Assembly (NCBI RefSeq): GCF_002940065.1
Contig: NZ_MDEJ01000019.1
Location: forward strand, 1-43,562
Direction of reading: 5' to 3'
Source: Xanthomonas populi
GTDB lineage: Bacteria; Pseudomonadota; Gammaproteobacteria; Xanthomonadales; Xanthomonadaceae
Length of the DNA stretch: 43,562 nucleotides
The notes under the pieces are model-generated. The model saw only the letters and a program-made list of their open reading frames with translations, ran no database searches and was not told the DNA's origin. This document shows, one piece after another, positions 19,765 to 28,227 of the stretch. Numbering within the stretch: the first letter of the stretch is position 1; each line of letters opens with the position of its first letter. Position numbers and translations under genes: made by a program.

Positions 19765-21414
19765 GTGCGCGACACCTACGTCCGGCGCGACTGGCAGCCT
19801 CATGAGAAGCCTACCCTGCCGGGGTCGGCCTCCACGCCCTTGCACCCCACCCGGCGGCGCATCCAGTACGGGCTGGTGGGCGTGGTGGTGGCGCTGACCG
19901 GCGGGCTGAGCAATGCGCTGGTCACCGCCAACCTGACCTATCTGCAAGGCACGCTGGGCGCCTACGCCGCCGAAATGGCCTGGCTGCCGGCCGCCTACGT
20001 GATGACCAACATGTCGGCCAATCTGCTGCTGGTGAAGTTTCGCCAGCAGTTCGGGCTGCGCAGGTTCACGGAGATCTTTCTGGCGCTTTACGCGGCCATC
20101 GCCTGCGCGCATCTGTTCGTGCACAGCCTGAGCTCGGCCATCACCGTGCGTGCCGCACACGGGCTGGTGGGCGCGGCGCTCAGTTCGCTGGGGCTGTACT
20201 ACGTGATCCAGGCGTTTCCGGCCAGGCACCGGCTCAAGGCAGTGGTGACCGGACTCGGCGTCACGCAGTTGGCATTGCCGTTGGCGCGGGTGTTTTCCAC
20301 CGATTTGCTGGAATTCGCGCAGTGGCAGGGCCTGTATCTGTTCGAATTCGGCCTGGCGGTATTCGCGCTGGCCTGCGTGCTGGCGCTCAAGCTGCCGCCA
20401 AGCGATCGCTATCGCGTGTTCGAGCCATTGGATTTTCTCACCTTCAGCCTGTTCGCGGCCGGTTCGGCCGGTCTGGCTGCGGTGCTTTCGTTGGGGCGGC
20501 TGCTGTGGTGGACGAGCACGCCGTGGCTGGGCGTGGTGCTGGCCGCCTCCATCGTGCTGCTGTGCACGGCGGCGTGGATTGAGCACAACCGCCGCAACCC
20601 GATGGTCAATACGCGCTGGCTGGCCGGCGGCGACATGCTGCGGCTGGGTCTGGCGATTCTGCTGATCCGGCTGGTGCTGTCCGAACAAAGCACCGGCGCG
20701 ATCGGCTTTTTTCAAACCCTGGGGTTGGCCAATACGCAACTGCAGACCTTGTTCGCGCTGATGCTGTTGGGTGCGGTGGTCGGCGTGGCTTCCAGCGCGT
20801 GGCTGATCAATCCGGCGCGGGTGGCAGAGCATCTGATCATCGCGGTGGCCGCCATCTGCATCGGTTGTTTCATGGATGCCCATGCCACCAGCCTCACCCG
20901 GCCGGAGCAGATGTACGTGAGCCAGTTTCTGCTGGCCTTCGGCAGCACGTTTTTCATCGGTCCGGCGATGGTGGCGGGGCTGGGCCGGGTGATCGCGCAG
21001 CCCGGTAATCTGATCAGTTTCGTGGTGCTGTTCGGCATGGCGCAGAACATGGGCGGCCTGCTAGGCAGCGCACTGCTCGGCACGGTGCAGGTGCTGCGCG
21101 AGAAATACCATTCCAGCCAGTTGGTCGAGCACCTGGTGTTAAGCGACCCGCAAGTGGCCGCGCGCGTGCAAGCCTATGCAAGCCTGTACGGCCGCAGCAT
21201 CGGCGACACTGCCTTGCGTCAGGCGCAAGGGCTGCGTGCCTTGGGCAGCGTGGCAACGCGCGAAGCCAATGTGCTGGCCTATAACGACGTGTTTCTGCTG
21301 ATCGGCTGCATCGCCATCGCCACCGGGCTATGGATCCTGTCCGTGCTGGTCTGGCGGCGGTATCTGCGCCCTCCCGTGTCGCCCCCCTCTCCTGTTTCCA
21401 TAGCGCGCCCATGA
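19765..21414 (+). CDS. MFS drug efflux transporter, DHA2/EmrB type
   Basis: 549 residues with about 14 hydrophobic segments, as in the DHA2 (14-TMS) subfamily. Segments begin at [20 protein letters not shown] (about 34-53). The pump would export lipophilic compounds through a tripartite complex with the HlyD-like partner encoded immediately downstream. The signature GxxxGPxxGG of motif C is not obvious, and the protein is a diverged EmrB relative. Only non-ATG starts exist upstream of the conserved region: GTG 19765 is used here, but a later TTG is possible. It overlaps the downstream adaptor gene by 4 bases (ATGA). Confidence 0.87.
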   Translation: MRDTYVRRDWQPHEKPTLPGSASTPLHPTRRRIQYGLVGVVVALTGGLSNALVTANLTYLQGTLGAYAAEMAWLPAAYVMTNMSANLLLVKFRQQFGLRRFTEIFLALYAAIACAHLFVHSLSSAITVRAAHGLVGAALSSLGLYYVIQAFPARHRLKAVVTGLGVTQLALPLARVFSTDLLEFAQWQGLYLFEFGLAVFALACVLALKLPPSDRYRVFEPLDFLTFSLFAAGSAGLAAVLSLGRLLWWTSTPWLGVVLAASIVLLCTAAWIEHNRRNPMVNTRWLAGGDMLRLGLAILLIRLVLSEQSTGAIGFFQTLGLANTQLQTLFALMLLGAVVGVASSAWLINPARVAEHLIIAVAAICIGCFMDAHATSLTRPEQMYVSQFLLAFGSTFFIGPAMVAGLGRVIAQPGNLISFVVLFGMAQNMGGLLGSALLGTVQVLREKYHSSQLVEHLVLSDPQVAARVQAYASLYGRSIGDTALRQAQGLRALGSVATREANVLAYNDVFLLIGCIAIATGLWILSVLVWRRYLRPPVSPPSPVSIARP

Positions 21415-22493
21415 ATACACCTGCACAGACAACGCCTATCTCCGAAAAACAACGTCGCCGCCGCATCGCTGGCGTGATCGGCTTCGGCGGGCTGGCCCTG
21501 CTCGGCGTCGCCTTGGTGCTGTATGCATGGCGCTTGCCGCCGTTCGTCAGCGCCATCGAGCGCACCGAGAACGCGATGGTGCACGGTCAGATTACGGTGA
21601 TCGCGCCACAGGTCAGCGGCTACGTCACCGACGTGCCGGTGCAGGACTTTGCCCACGTGAAGCATGGCCAGCTGCTGGCCAAAATCGACGACCGCATCTA
21701 TGCCCAGCAGCTCGAACAGGCCAAGGCGCAGGTGCAGAACGCAGAAGCCAACCTGTCCAACTGGGACCAGCAGCGGCATAGCGCCGATGCCACCATTGCC
21801 GAACAATGTGCCGCACTGCGCAGCAATCAGGCCCAGCGCGATCGCACCCGCTCGGCCTACGCACGCACCCAGCAACTGGCCAGCCAGCAATTGGTGTCCG
21901 AACAGGATCGCGACACCGCATTTGCCGCACGCGCGCAGGCCGATGCCGGCGTGGCGCAGGCACGCGCCGCCTTGCAGGCCGCCGAAGAAAACGCGCGCAG
22001 CGTCAGCGTCAATCGCGCTGCACTGGAAGCTGCGGTTGCCAACGCGCAAGCGGCGGTGCAACTGGCGCAGATCAATCTGGACAACACGCGCATTGTTGCC
22101 CCGCGCGATGGCCAGCTCGGTCAGCTTGGTGTGCGCCAGGGCGCCTACGTCACCAATGGCACGCAGCTGATGTCGCTGGTGCCGGACACGTTGTGGCTCG
22201 TGGCCAATTTCAAGGAAACCAAGATGGCGAAGATCCGCATCGGGCAGCGCGCCAGCTTCACCGTGGATGCACTGAACAATGCGCGTCTACGCGGGCGCGT
22301 GCAGGAAATTTCCCCGGCCGCCGGTTCGGAATTCAGCGTGTTGCCGGCCGATAACGCCACCGGCAACTTCGTCAAGATTGCCCAGCGCATTCCACTGCGC
22401 ATCAGCGTGGATCCTGACCTGCCGCTGGCACCGCGGTTGCGCCAGGGCATGTCGCTGGTGGTGGCGATCGACACCACCAGCGCCGTCGACTGA
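21411..22493 (+). CDS. HlyD/EmrA-type membrane-fusion protein
   Basis: A 360-residue periplasmic adaptor. A single N-terminal helix (about 20-42, GVIGFGGLALLGVALVLYAW) is followed by a biotinyl-lipoyl half (TVIAPQVSGYVTDVPVQD), a long helical hairpin rich in Ala/Gln (about 100-220), the second lipoyl half (NTRIVAPRDGQLGQL) and a beta-barrel (VVANFKETKMAKIRIGQ). It connects the MFS pump to an outer-membrane channel; no TolC-like gene is in the window. The start overlaps the pump's stop codon (ATGA), so the two are co-translated. Confidence 0.92.
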   Translation: MNTPAQTTPISEKQRRRRIAGVIGFGGLALLGVALVLYAWRLPPFVSAIERTENAMVHGQITVIAPQVSGYVTDVPVQDFAHVKHGQLLAKIDDRIYAQQLEQAKAQVQNAEANLSNWDQQRHSADATIAEQCAALRSNQAQRDRTRSAYARTQQLASQQLVSEQDRDTAFAARAQADAGVAQARAALQAAEENARSVSVNRAALEAAVANAQAAVQLAQINLDNTRIVAPRDGQLGQLGVRQGAYVTNGTQLMSLVPDTLWLVANFKETKMAKIRIGQRASFTVDALNNARLRGRVQEISPAAGSEFSVLPADNATGNFVKIAQRIPLRISVDPDLPLAPRLRQGMSLVVAIDTTSAVD

Positions 22494-22519
22494 GCCGACG
22501 CAGCCGCTATCATGCGCGG

Positions 22520-23020
22520 ATGTCTTCCCTGTCCCCAGCCTCGCTGCGCTGGCAGTGCCTGCAATTCGCGCAACTGAGCACCACGCAGCTGTATGCACTG
22601 CTGCGACTGCGCTCGGATGTGTTCGTGGTGGAGCAGCAGTGCGCGTATCCCGAGCTGGATGGCAAGGACGTGTAGTCGGGCGTGTTGCATCTGCTCGGAA
22701 GCACCGACACCGATGTTCCGGCCGCCTATTTGCGCGTATTGCCGCCCGCTATGAGTTATCCCGAACCCAGCATCGGCCGGGTCGTCATTGCCGCTTCGCA
22801 GCGTGGTCACGGCTTTGCCCATGCGCTGCTACGCGAAGGCTTGCGCGTGGTGCAGCACCACTGGCCGGCCAGCGCCGTGCAACTCGGCGCGCAAGCGCAC
22901 TTGCAAGCGTTCTACGCCGCACACGGTTTTACGCCCTCGTCCGCACCGTATCTGGAAGACGGCATTCCCCATATCGACATGCTGCGTCGCGCCGACGCCG
23001 CCACTCAGGAGCTTGCATGA
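22520..23020 (+). pseudogene. ElaA-like GNAT acetyltransferase, nonsense mutation
   Basis: One frame of about 166 codons from ATG 22520 (MSSLSPASLRWQCLQFAQLS) reads LYALLRLRSDVFVVEQQCAY and PELDGKDV, then TAG at 22673-22675, then LHLLGS and the GNAT core IGRVVIAASQRGHGFAHALL (acetyl-CoA loop Q/RGxGxA) to the stop at 23020. The part after the TAG is in the same frame, so one base change explains the break. Alternatively a truncated protein could start at GTG 22682, but that would lose the first beta strands. ElaA proteins are small GNAT enzymes of unknown substrate. It starts 27 bases after the efflux adaptor and overlaps the deaminase start. Confidence 0.8.
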
Positions 23021-23472
23021 TCACCACCCCCGACTACCGGGCCCTGCTCGGCACCGCCATCGCCCAAGCCCGCCAGGGGCTGGCCGAAGGCGGCATCCCG
23101 ATCGGCGCGGCGCTGTATCACAACGAAGGCCGTCTGCTCGGTTGCGGGCACAACCGCCGCGTGCAGGAAAACGACCCATCCGTGCATGGCGAGACCGATG
23201 CGTTCCGCAAGGCCGGCCGCCAACGCCGCTACAAGGACACCATCATGGTCACCACGCTGGCGCCGTGCTGGTACTGCAGTGGCCTGGTGCGCCAGTTCAA
23301 TATCGGCACGGTGGTGGTCGGCGAATCGGTCACGTTCCAGGGCGGTGTGTCCTGGCTGCGCGAACACGGGGTCAATGTCATCGACCTGCAGAGCCAGGAA
23401 TGCATCGATCTGCTCGGCGGCTATATCTCGGCCAATCCCGAGGTGTGGAACGAAGATATCGGCGAAGACTGA
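23017..23472 (+). CDS. Cytosine deaminase, yeast-type (nucleoside deaminase family)
   Basis: A 151-residue zinc deaminase of the CDA fold. The zinc site is HGE at 57-59 (His57, catalytic Glu59) and PCWYC at 83-87 (Cys84, Cys87). The spacing, the GGIPIGAAL strand (25-33) and the C-terminal PEVWNEDIGED resemble fungal cytosine deaminase (FCY1) more than TadA or GuaD. It would convert cytosine to uracil for salvage; isocytosine or creatinine-like substrates cannot be excluded. The ATG overlaps the stop of the acetyltransferase frame (ATGA), so it was probably co-translated with it and may now depend on internal initiation because of the upstream TAG. Confidence 0.87.
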   Translation: MITTPDYRALLGTAIAQARQGLAEGGIPIGAALYHNEGRLLGCGHNRRVQENDPSVHGETDAFRKAGRQRRYKDTIMVTTLAPCWYCSGLVRQFNIGTVVVGESVTFQGGVSWLREHGVNVIDLQSQECIDLLGGYISANPEVWNEDIGED

Positions 23473-23537
23473 CCCCGGCTGAGCAGCCCGGACAGTGCCT
23501 GCCTGCGCGCAACGCCGTCATCGCGCACGCGCCGGGT

Positions 23538-23551
23538 TTGATATCAATCAA
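23538..23551. promoter_or_regulatory. Perfect FNR/ANR-type box
   Basis: TTGATATCAATCAA matches the FNR/ANR consensus TTGAT-N4-ATCAA at every fixed position. It lies 49 bases upstream of the epsilon-like gene. A TTGACA at 23558-23563 could be a -35 element and TAAGCT (23574-23579) a poor -10. If the box is centred near -41, transcription would start around 23586. Binding is inferred from sequence only. Confidence 0.6.
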
Positions 23552-23600
23552 GGTCTGTTGACAGGACGGGCGCTAAGCTCGCGTTTTACCCGTTGGTTCA

Positions 23601-24017
23601 TTGGTGGCAGCGTCCAACGAACAGGCGTCCAACACTCCCACTGCGCATTCCCTGCAACTGGACATCGTCAGCCTGAGCGGCGCGTTGTGGAGCGGCGAAG
23701 TGCGTCAGGTCATGCTTCCCGGGAGCGAGGGTCGCTTCGGCGTGATGGCGCGGCACACGCCGCTGCTGACCATCCTGGCAGAAGGCATGCTGCATATCCG
23801 CCCGGTCAGCGGAGAGCCATTGCAGATCTATGTCTGCGGTGGCTACGTGGAAGTGCAGCAGGACACGGTGTTCGTTCTCGCCGATCTGGCCGCACGCAGC
23901 GAAGATCTGGACAAGGCGCGCGCGGCAGCGGCGCGGGCTGCGGTCGGCTCGCCACTGGCTACCAGCCTGACCGACACCGCCTACGAGCAGATACACATGG
24001 AGTTATTGCACCGCTAA
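23601..24017 (+). CDS. Orphan F1-ATPase epsilon-like subunit
   Basis: A 138-residue protein resembling the N-terminal beta-sandwich of ATP synthase epsilon: LQLDIVSLSGALWSGEVRQV, MLPGSEGRFGVMARHTPLLT (the G-x-G-x-L/M-x-x-H-x-P motif), then LQIYVCGGYVEVQQDTVFVL and LAD. The C-terminal helical part is short (AARSEDLDKARAAAARAAV, about 97-115). It is not in an atp operon; neighbours are a deaminase and hslU. There is no ATG before the conserved domain: TTG 23601 or GTG 23604 must be used, and no strong ribosome site is visible. It may be a paralogue of the housekeeping AtpC. A perfect FNR/ANR box upstream suggests low-oxygen control. Confidence 0.75.
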   Translation: MVAASNEQASNTPTAHSLQLDIVSLSGALWSGEVRQVMLPGSEGRFGVMARHTPLLTILAEGMLHIRPVSGEPLQIYVCGGYVEVQQDTVFVLADLAARSEDLDKARAAAARAAVGSPLATSLTDTAYEQIHMELLHR

Positions 24018-24140
24018 AGCGCCAATCTGCGTCATGGCACTGCTCGCTAGCGATGGCACGCAGCGGCCGCGCAGCCTTGTGCATGCGTGGCTGCAGCCAT
24101 GCACGCGCTGCTGACCCCGATACGCGGTGACCCAGGCACG

Positions 24141-24179
24141 CAACGCAAAGGCCCGCCGATTCGGCGGGCCTTTGCGTTG
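24141..24179. terminator. Bidirectional intrinsic terminator
   Basis: A perfect 18-bp stem (CAACGCAAAGGCCCGCCG), a 3-base loop (ATT) and the exact complement. It lies between the convergent epsilon-like gene (+) and hslU (-). The lower stem is AAAG/CTTT-rich, giving short U-rich stretches on both strands. Confidence 0.85.
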
Positions 24180-24195
24180 CCAAAACCCTGCATCC

Positions 24196-25563
24196 CTAAA
24201 GGATGTAGCGGCTCAGATCCGGGTCCTGCACCAGCTCGCCAAGCTGCGCATCGACATACGCCGCGTCCACGGTGACGCTCTGCCCATCGCGATCGGGGGC
24301 TTCGTAGCTGAGCGTATCCAGCAACCGCTCCAACACCGTGTGCAGACGGCGCGCACCGATATTCTCCTGGCGCTCGTTGACCTGCGCGGCAATCTCGGCC
24401 AGCCGGTCCACCGCATCGGCGCCGAAGGTCAAACTCACGCCCTCGGTCTGCAACAAGGCCTCGTATTGCTTGATCAACGCCGCCTTGGGCTCGGTGAGAA
24501 TGCGCACGAAATCGGCCTTGGTCAGCGCGGTCAACTCCACGCGGATCGGGAAACGGCCCTGTAATTCGGGAATCAAATCGCTCGGCTTGGCCAGATGAAA
24601 TGCGCCTGAAGCGATGAACAAAATATGGTCGGTCTTGACCGTGCCGTACTTGGTCGACACGTTGGAGCCTTCCACCAGGGGCAGCAGATCGCGCTGCACA
24701 CCCTCGCGGCTGACATCGCCACCGGTCGACCCGGCTTCGCCACGCTTGGCGACCTTGTCGATCTCATCGATAAACACAATGCCGTGCTGCTCGCAGGCTT
24801 CGATCGCCGCGACACGCACGTCGTCTTCGTTGACCAGCTTGCCGGCTTCTTCTTCGATCAACAGCAGGCGCGCGGCCTTGATGGTGAGCTTGCGCTTTTG
24901 CGACTTGCCGCTGCCCAGGTTGGAAAACATCTGCCGCAGTTGCTGGCCCATTTCTTCCATACCCGGCGGGGTCATGATGTCCATGCTCGCATTGACTGCG
25001 ACTTCGAGCTCGATCTCGCGCTCGTCCAGCTCGCCACTGCGCAACATGCGGCGGAACTTGATGCGGGTGTCGTTGTCCTGTGCGGACGGCTCGTTGCGCG
25101 CGGCTTCCGGATCAAAACCAATACCGGTGGCACGCCGCGGCAACAGCGCATCCAGAATGCGGTCTTCCGCGCGTTCTTCGGCATGGTTGCGCACGCGCAC
25201 CTTGGCCTGTTCGCGATACAGCTTGACCGAGGTATCGGCCAGATCGCGAATGATCTGCTCCACATCCTTGCCGACATAGCCTACTTCCGTAAAGCGCGTG
25301 GCTTCGACCTTGACGAACGGCGCGTTGGCCAGCGTGGCCAGACGCCGAGCGATCTCGGTCTTTCCAACGCCGGTCGGGCCGATCATCAGGATGTTCTTGG
25401 GCATCACCTCGTTGCGCAGTTCTTCAGGCAACTGCATGCGGCGCCAGCGATTGCGCAGCGCAATGGCGACCGCACGCTTGGCATCGTGCTGGCCGACGAT
25501 ATGACGGTCGAGCTCCTGCACGATTTCGCGCGGAGTCATGGTGGCGGTATCGATATTAGGCAT
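24196..25563 (-). CDS. hslU: HslU, ATPase subunit of the HslUV protease
   Basis: A 455-residue AAA+ unfoldase that feeds damaged or regulatory proteins to HslV. Walker A is GPTGVGKT (62-69), Walker B is [10 protein letters not shown], the pore loop lies in [12 protein letters not shown] (GYVG), and the C-terminus [10 protein letters not shown]-like ([11 protein letters not shown]) inserts into HslV. The inserted I domain lies between the Walker motifs as expected. Start ATG 25563 gives [20 protein letters not shown]; the upstream in-frame extension to 25659 is repeat-derived. It follows hslV by 117 bases filled with degenerate repeats, which is unusual because hslV and hslU are normally tightly coupled. 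Confidence 0.97.
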   Translation of the reverse strand: MPNIDTATMTPREIVQELDRHIVGQHDAKRAVAIALRNRWRRMQLPEELRNEVMPKNILMIGPTGVGKTEIARRLATLANAPFVKVEATRFTEVGYVGKDVEQIIRDLADTSVKLYREQAKVRVRNHAEERAEDRILDALLPRRATGIGFDPEAARNEPSAQDNDTRIKFRRMLRSGELDEREIELEVAVNASMDIMTPPGMEEMGQQLRQMFSNLGSGKSQKRKLTIKAARLLLIEEEAGKLVNEDDVRVAAIEACEQHGIVFIDEIDKVAKRGEAGSTGGDVSREGVQRDLLPLVEGSNVSTKYGTVKTDHILFIASGAFHLAKPSDLIPELQGRFPIRVELTALTKADFVRILTEPKAALIKQYEALLQTEGVSLTFGADAVDRLAEIAAQVNERQENIGARRLHTVLERLLDTLSYEAPDRDGQSVTVDAAYVDAQLGELVQDPDLSRYIL

Positions 25564-25680
25564 TGGGGATTTGGGATTGGAGATTGGTAAAGGCGAGATA
25601 GGAAGAATCGAGGTGTCCGAGCGGCGATCAGGATCTGGAGCGCTTTTGCGAATCTCCAAACCCGACTGCCGAATCCCGAT
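25564..25680. repeat. Degenerate GGGATTTGGGATTGG-type repeat between hslV and hslU
   Basis: Contains GGGATTTGGGATTGGAGATT (25565-25584) and, near 25650-25681, AATCTCCAAACCC and GAATCCCGATTCA. These are imperfect copies of a G-rich/C-rich intergenic repeat also present at 200-283, 10008-10100, 11288-11452 and 29865-29900. No gene is visible. Confidence 0.6.
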
Positions 25681-26232
25681 TCACAGCTCCTCAACCACCA
25701 CATTGCGATTGGTATAGATACAGATATCGCCCGCGATGTGGATCGCTTCGGTGGCGATGGTCTTGGCATCCAGATCGGTATGCGCCAGCAACGCACGCGC
25801 AGCCGACAAGGCGTACGAGCCTCCCGAACCGATGGCGATGATGCCGTCTTCCGGTTCGATCACATCGCCGGTGCCGCTGATGATCAGCGAAGTTTCTTTA
25901 TCGGCGACCGCAAGCAGGGCTTCGAGCTTGCCAAGGCGACGCTCGGTGCGCCAATCCTTGGCCAATTCCACCGCCGCACGGGTCAGCTGACCATGCTTGT
26001 CGAGCTTGGCTTCGAACAACTCGAACAGCGTGAATGCATCGGCAGCAGCGCCAGCGAAACCGGCCAGCACCTGACCCTCGCGGCCGAGCCGGCGCACCTT
26101 GCGCGCATTACCCTTCATGACGGTGTGGCCAAGGGTGACCTGACCATCGCCGGCGACGGCGACATGCCCACCACGCCGAACCGAAATGATGGTGGTGGCG
26201 TGAACGATGTTGGGATTCTGGCTGGGGTCCAT
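25681..26232 (-). CDS. hslV: HslV, peptidase subunit of the HslUV protease
   Basis: A 183-residue proteasome-like threonine peptidase. ATG 26232 follows a strong GGAGG four bases upstream. The catalytic Thr is the first of [20 protein letters not shown], so about 12 residues ([12 protein letters not shown]) must be removed to free it; E. coli HslV loses only Met. Other family blocks are [20 protein letters not shown] and a C-terminal [14 protein letters not shown]. It is the first gene of the heat-shock pair; a sigma-32-like promoter lies just upstream. Confidence 0.96.
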   Translation of the reverse strand: MDPSQNPNIVHATTIISVRRGGHVAVAGDGQVTLGHTVMKGNARKVRRLGREGQVLAGFAGAAADAFTLFELFEAKLDKHGQLTRAAVELAKDWRTERRLGKLEALLAVADKETSLIISGTGDVIEPEDGIIAIGSGGSYALSAARALLAHTDLDAKTIATEAIHIAGDICIYTNRNVVVEEL

Positions 26233-26253
26233 GGGTCCTCCGGGGGGTTCCAA

Positions 26254-26284
26254 TGAGGTGGGGACGCCCCTGCCGGGTTCAAGC
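26254..26284 (-). promoter_or_regulatory. Sigma-32-like heat-shock promoter of hslV
   Basis: On the minus strand GCTTGAA (26284-26278) is followed after 14 bases by CCCCACCTCA (26263-26254), close to the sigma-32 consensus CTTGAA-N(11-15)-CCCCATNT. Transcription would begin near 26247, leaving a short leader with GGAGG before the ATG at 26232. Confidence 0.7.
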
Positions 26285-26559
26285 GCGCTGCCACGATGCG
26301 CCGCATCAGCTGAGTCAAGCGCGCTCACGCGCCAGACAGCGTGCGCTGGTGAGCGCAGTTGGCAACGCTTGCTGCGGATCTGTGCTTTGCTGCGGATTGA
26401 AGCGTGCTGCGCGTTGGCGCTTGCTGCGGATCGGCGCTTGCAGGCATTCTTCGAGCAAGCGTGCTTCCCGTTTCTACATTAGGAGAGGAGCTCAACAGCG
26501 TCGATCTGCGTGCGGCAGCACTGCAGCGCAGTGCATCACCCACCCGCCACTACACACAC
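26285..26559. other. Spacer between xerC and the hslV promoter, with a short direct repeat
   Basis: No gene is visible. TTGCTGCGGAT occurs three times exactly (26369, 26387 and 26421), surrounded by looser copies of GCGCTTG and GAGCGCA. This looks like local slippage-type repetition; a regulatory role is not evident. Confidence 0.5.
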
Positions 26560-27477
26560 TCACCCAACAGCTTTCTTACGCTTTGCACGCGGATGCGCCG
26601 CGTCGTACACCTTGGCAAGATGCTGGAAATCCAGATGCGTGTAGATCTGCGTGGTGGCGATATCCGAGTGCCCGAGCAACTCCTGCACGCCGCGCAGATC
26701 GCCGGACGATTCAAGAATGTGGCTGGCAAAACTGTGCCGCAGCATATGCGGATGCACGTCCTTGAACATGCCCTGGCGCACCGCCAGTTGCTTGATGCGG
26801 ATCTGCACTGCGCGTTGCGAAATCGCGCCGCCCGCACGGCCGGGAAACACAGGTGTTTCGGCACGCCCGCCGCTCTCGCGCAGCCACTCGCGCAATGCAG
26901 TGATCGCATACGAACCTACCGGCACCAGGCGCTGCTTTTCGCCCTTACCCAGTACCATCACCAACCCGCTCTCCAGATCCAGATCGCGCCAGCGCAGGGC
27001 GCATAGCTCGCTCAAGCGCAGGCCGGACGAATAGAACAGCTCCAGCAAGGCACGATCGCGCAAGCCCAGCGGCGCATCGGTCGGCACTTGGACCAGGCGC
27101 ACCGCTTCGTCGGCATCTAACACCTGCGGCAACTTGCGCGGCGCCTTGGGCGCACGCATCGCCGCGGCAGGGCTGGCCGCAATGCGGCCATGCTTCAACA
27201 GCCAGGCGTAATAGCTGCGGCATGCCGAGAGCCGGCGCTGCAGGCTCTTGGGCGACAGACCGCGTCGATGCTCGGCAGCGACGAACTGGCGCAATTGCGC
27301 GCTAGTGAGTTGCGCGCTGTCCAGCTGCGCAGCATCCACCTGCGCGCCATCTTCGCTCTTTTGCTCGGCCGCCCAACGCACCAGCGCAGCCAGATCACGT
27401 CGGTACGCATCCAGCGTATGCGCGGACACCTGCCGTTCGACCTGCAGATATGCCAGAAAATCTTCGACCGATGCCAC
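26560..27477 (-). CDS. xerC: Tyrosine recombinase XerC
   Basis: A 305-residue chromosome-dimer resolvase that works with XerD at dif and FtsK. Catalytic residues are visible: Arg154 (SSGLRLSELCALRW), Lys178 region, His244 and Arg247 in HPHMLRHSF, His270 in LGHSD and Tyr279 in TTQIYTHLDF. The GTG at 27477 follows GAGGAG by 6 bases, which fixes the start. The N-terminal SAM-like domain carries an extra stretch of four AQxxx repeats (AQVDA, AQLDS, AQLTS, AQLRQ; residues 45-64) encoded by four 15-base units. It follows dapF and the DUF484 gene in the order standard for gammaproteobacteria. Confidence 0.95.
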   Translation of the reverse strand: MASVEDFLAYLQVERQVSAHTLDAYRRDLAALVRWAAEQKSEDGAQVDAAQLDSAQLTSAQLRQFVAAEHRRGLSPKSLQRRLSACRSYYAWLLKHGRIAASPAAAMRAPKAPRKLPQVLDADEAVRLVQVPTDAPLGLRDRALLELFYSSGLRLSELCALRWRDLDLESGLVMVLGKGEKQRLVPVGSYAITALREWLRESGGRAETPVFPGRAGGAISQRAVQIRIKQLAVRQGMFKDVHPHMLRHSFASHILESSGDLRGVQELLGHSDIATTQIYTHLDFQHLAKVYDAAHPRAKRKKAVG

Positions 27478-27555
27478 CTTAAACTCCTCGCTGCCGCGTC
27501 ATCGGCGCACCCATCCACTGCAGATCGCACGTATCGGCGCGCCCTGCAGTGCGCA

Positions 27556-28227
27556 TCATGCGTCGAAACAGTGCAATGCGACGCTCAACGATTCGCCCAT
27601 CATGCGCAGAAACAGCGTGCCCATGCCGGGATAGAAGCGATTGGCATCGCTGCTACCGACCGCGATCAGACCGATGCCGGGCAACGGCAGCAGCGCAGTC
27701 GACTGCACCTCGGCGGCCTGCTCGGCATACAGCAGGGCATGTTTTTCGGTCTGCAGGCGGCCGCAGATTGGCTCGCCGTCGCTCAGGCAATCGCGAAACG
27801 GGGCAAGACGCGCATCATCGACGGCGATGACCTGCAGCCAGTCGGCGTCCAGTCCGGCGACCGGCGTCAGCAACACCAGCCGCACCAGTTCGCCATTGAA
27901 ATCTTCCGCCAGCGAGGCCGCCATCACCTTGAGCGTGTCGGCCGCACTGGTCTGACGCATCAGCGCCAGAGTCAGTTGATGCGTGCACACCGCAAGACGC
28001 TCGTTGTCCTGCGCATTGTTGCCAAGTTCGTGCAGACGCCGCGACAGTTCACGGTTCTTGTCGCGCAACACTTCCAGCTGATAGGTGGCCAGCGACGCGG
28101 TCGGGCCGTCGTCGCGCGGCACCAGCAAACTCACCGCCAGATCCGGGAACTGTTTGAGGAAGGTCGGGTGGCGTCGCAACCACATTGCCACTTCGTGCGC
28201 GCTGAATTTATCCACGCTCTCGCTCAT
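27556..28227 (-). CDS. DUF484 (GAF-like) protein
   Basis: A 223-residue cytoplasmic protein of the DUF484 family, found next to xerC in many gammaproteobacteria; its biochemical role is unknown. The pattern is typical: an N-terminal VAMWLRRHPTFLKQFPDL block, a coiled-coil (about 50-75, LATYQLEVLRDKNRELSRRL), then a GAF-like fold with LPLPGIGLIAVGSSDANRFY near the C-terminus. The ATG at 28227 shares one base with the dapF stop (TGATG), implying coupling; a second ATG three codons earlier is possible. Confidence 0.9.
   Translation of the reverse strand: MSESVDKFSAHEVAMWLRRHPTFLKQFPDLAVSLLVPRDDGPTASLATYQLEVLRDKNRELSRRLHELGNNAQDNERLAVCTHQLTLALMRQTSAADTLKVMAASLAEDFNGELVRLVLLTPVAGLDADWLQVIAVDDARLAPFRDCLSDGEPICGRLQTEKHALLYAEQAAEVQSTALLPLPGIGLIAVGSSDANRFYPGMGTLFLRMMGESLSVALHCFDA

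Noticed and set aside
19678-20883. The frame upstream of ubiE on the minus strand is open for about 400 more codons.
   Set aside because: It is antisense to the MFS gene; UbiE homology starts at ATG 19677 and the extension is low-complexity Gln/His/Arg.
25605-25690. GGTGTCCGAGCGGCGATCAG resembles the D-arm of a tRNA-Leu/Ser.
   Set aside because: No acceptor pairing, no anticodon arm and no GTTCGAATC T-arm at the right distance; it is part of the repeat-rich gap. No tRNA was found in the window.
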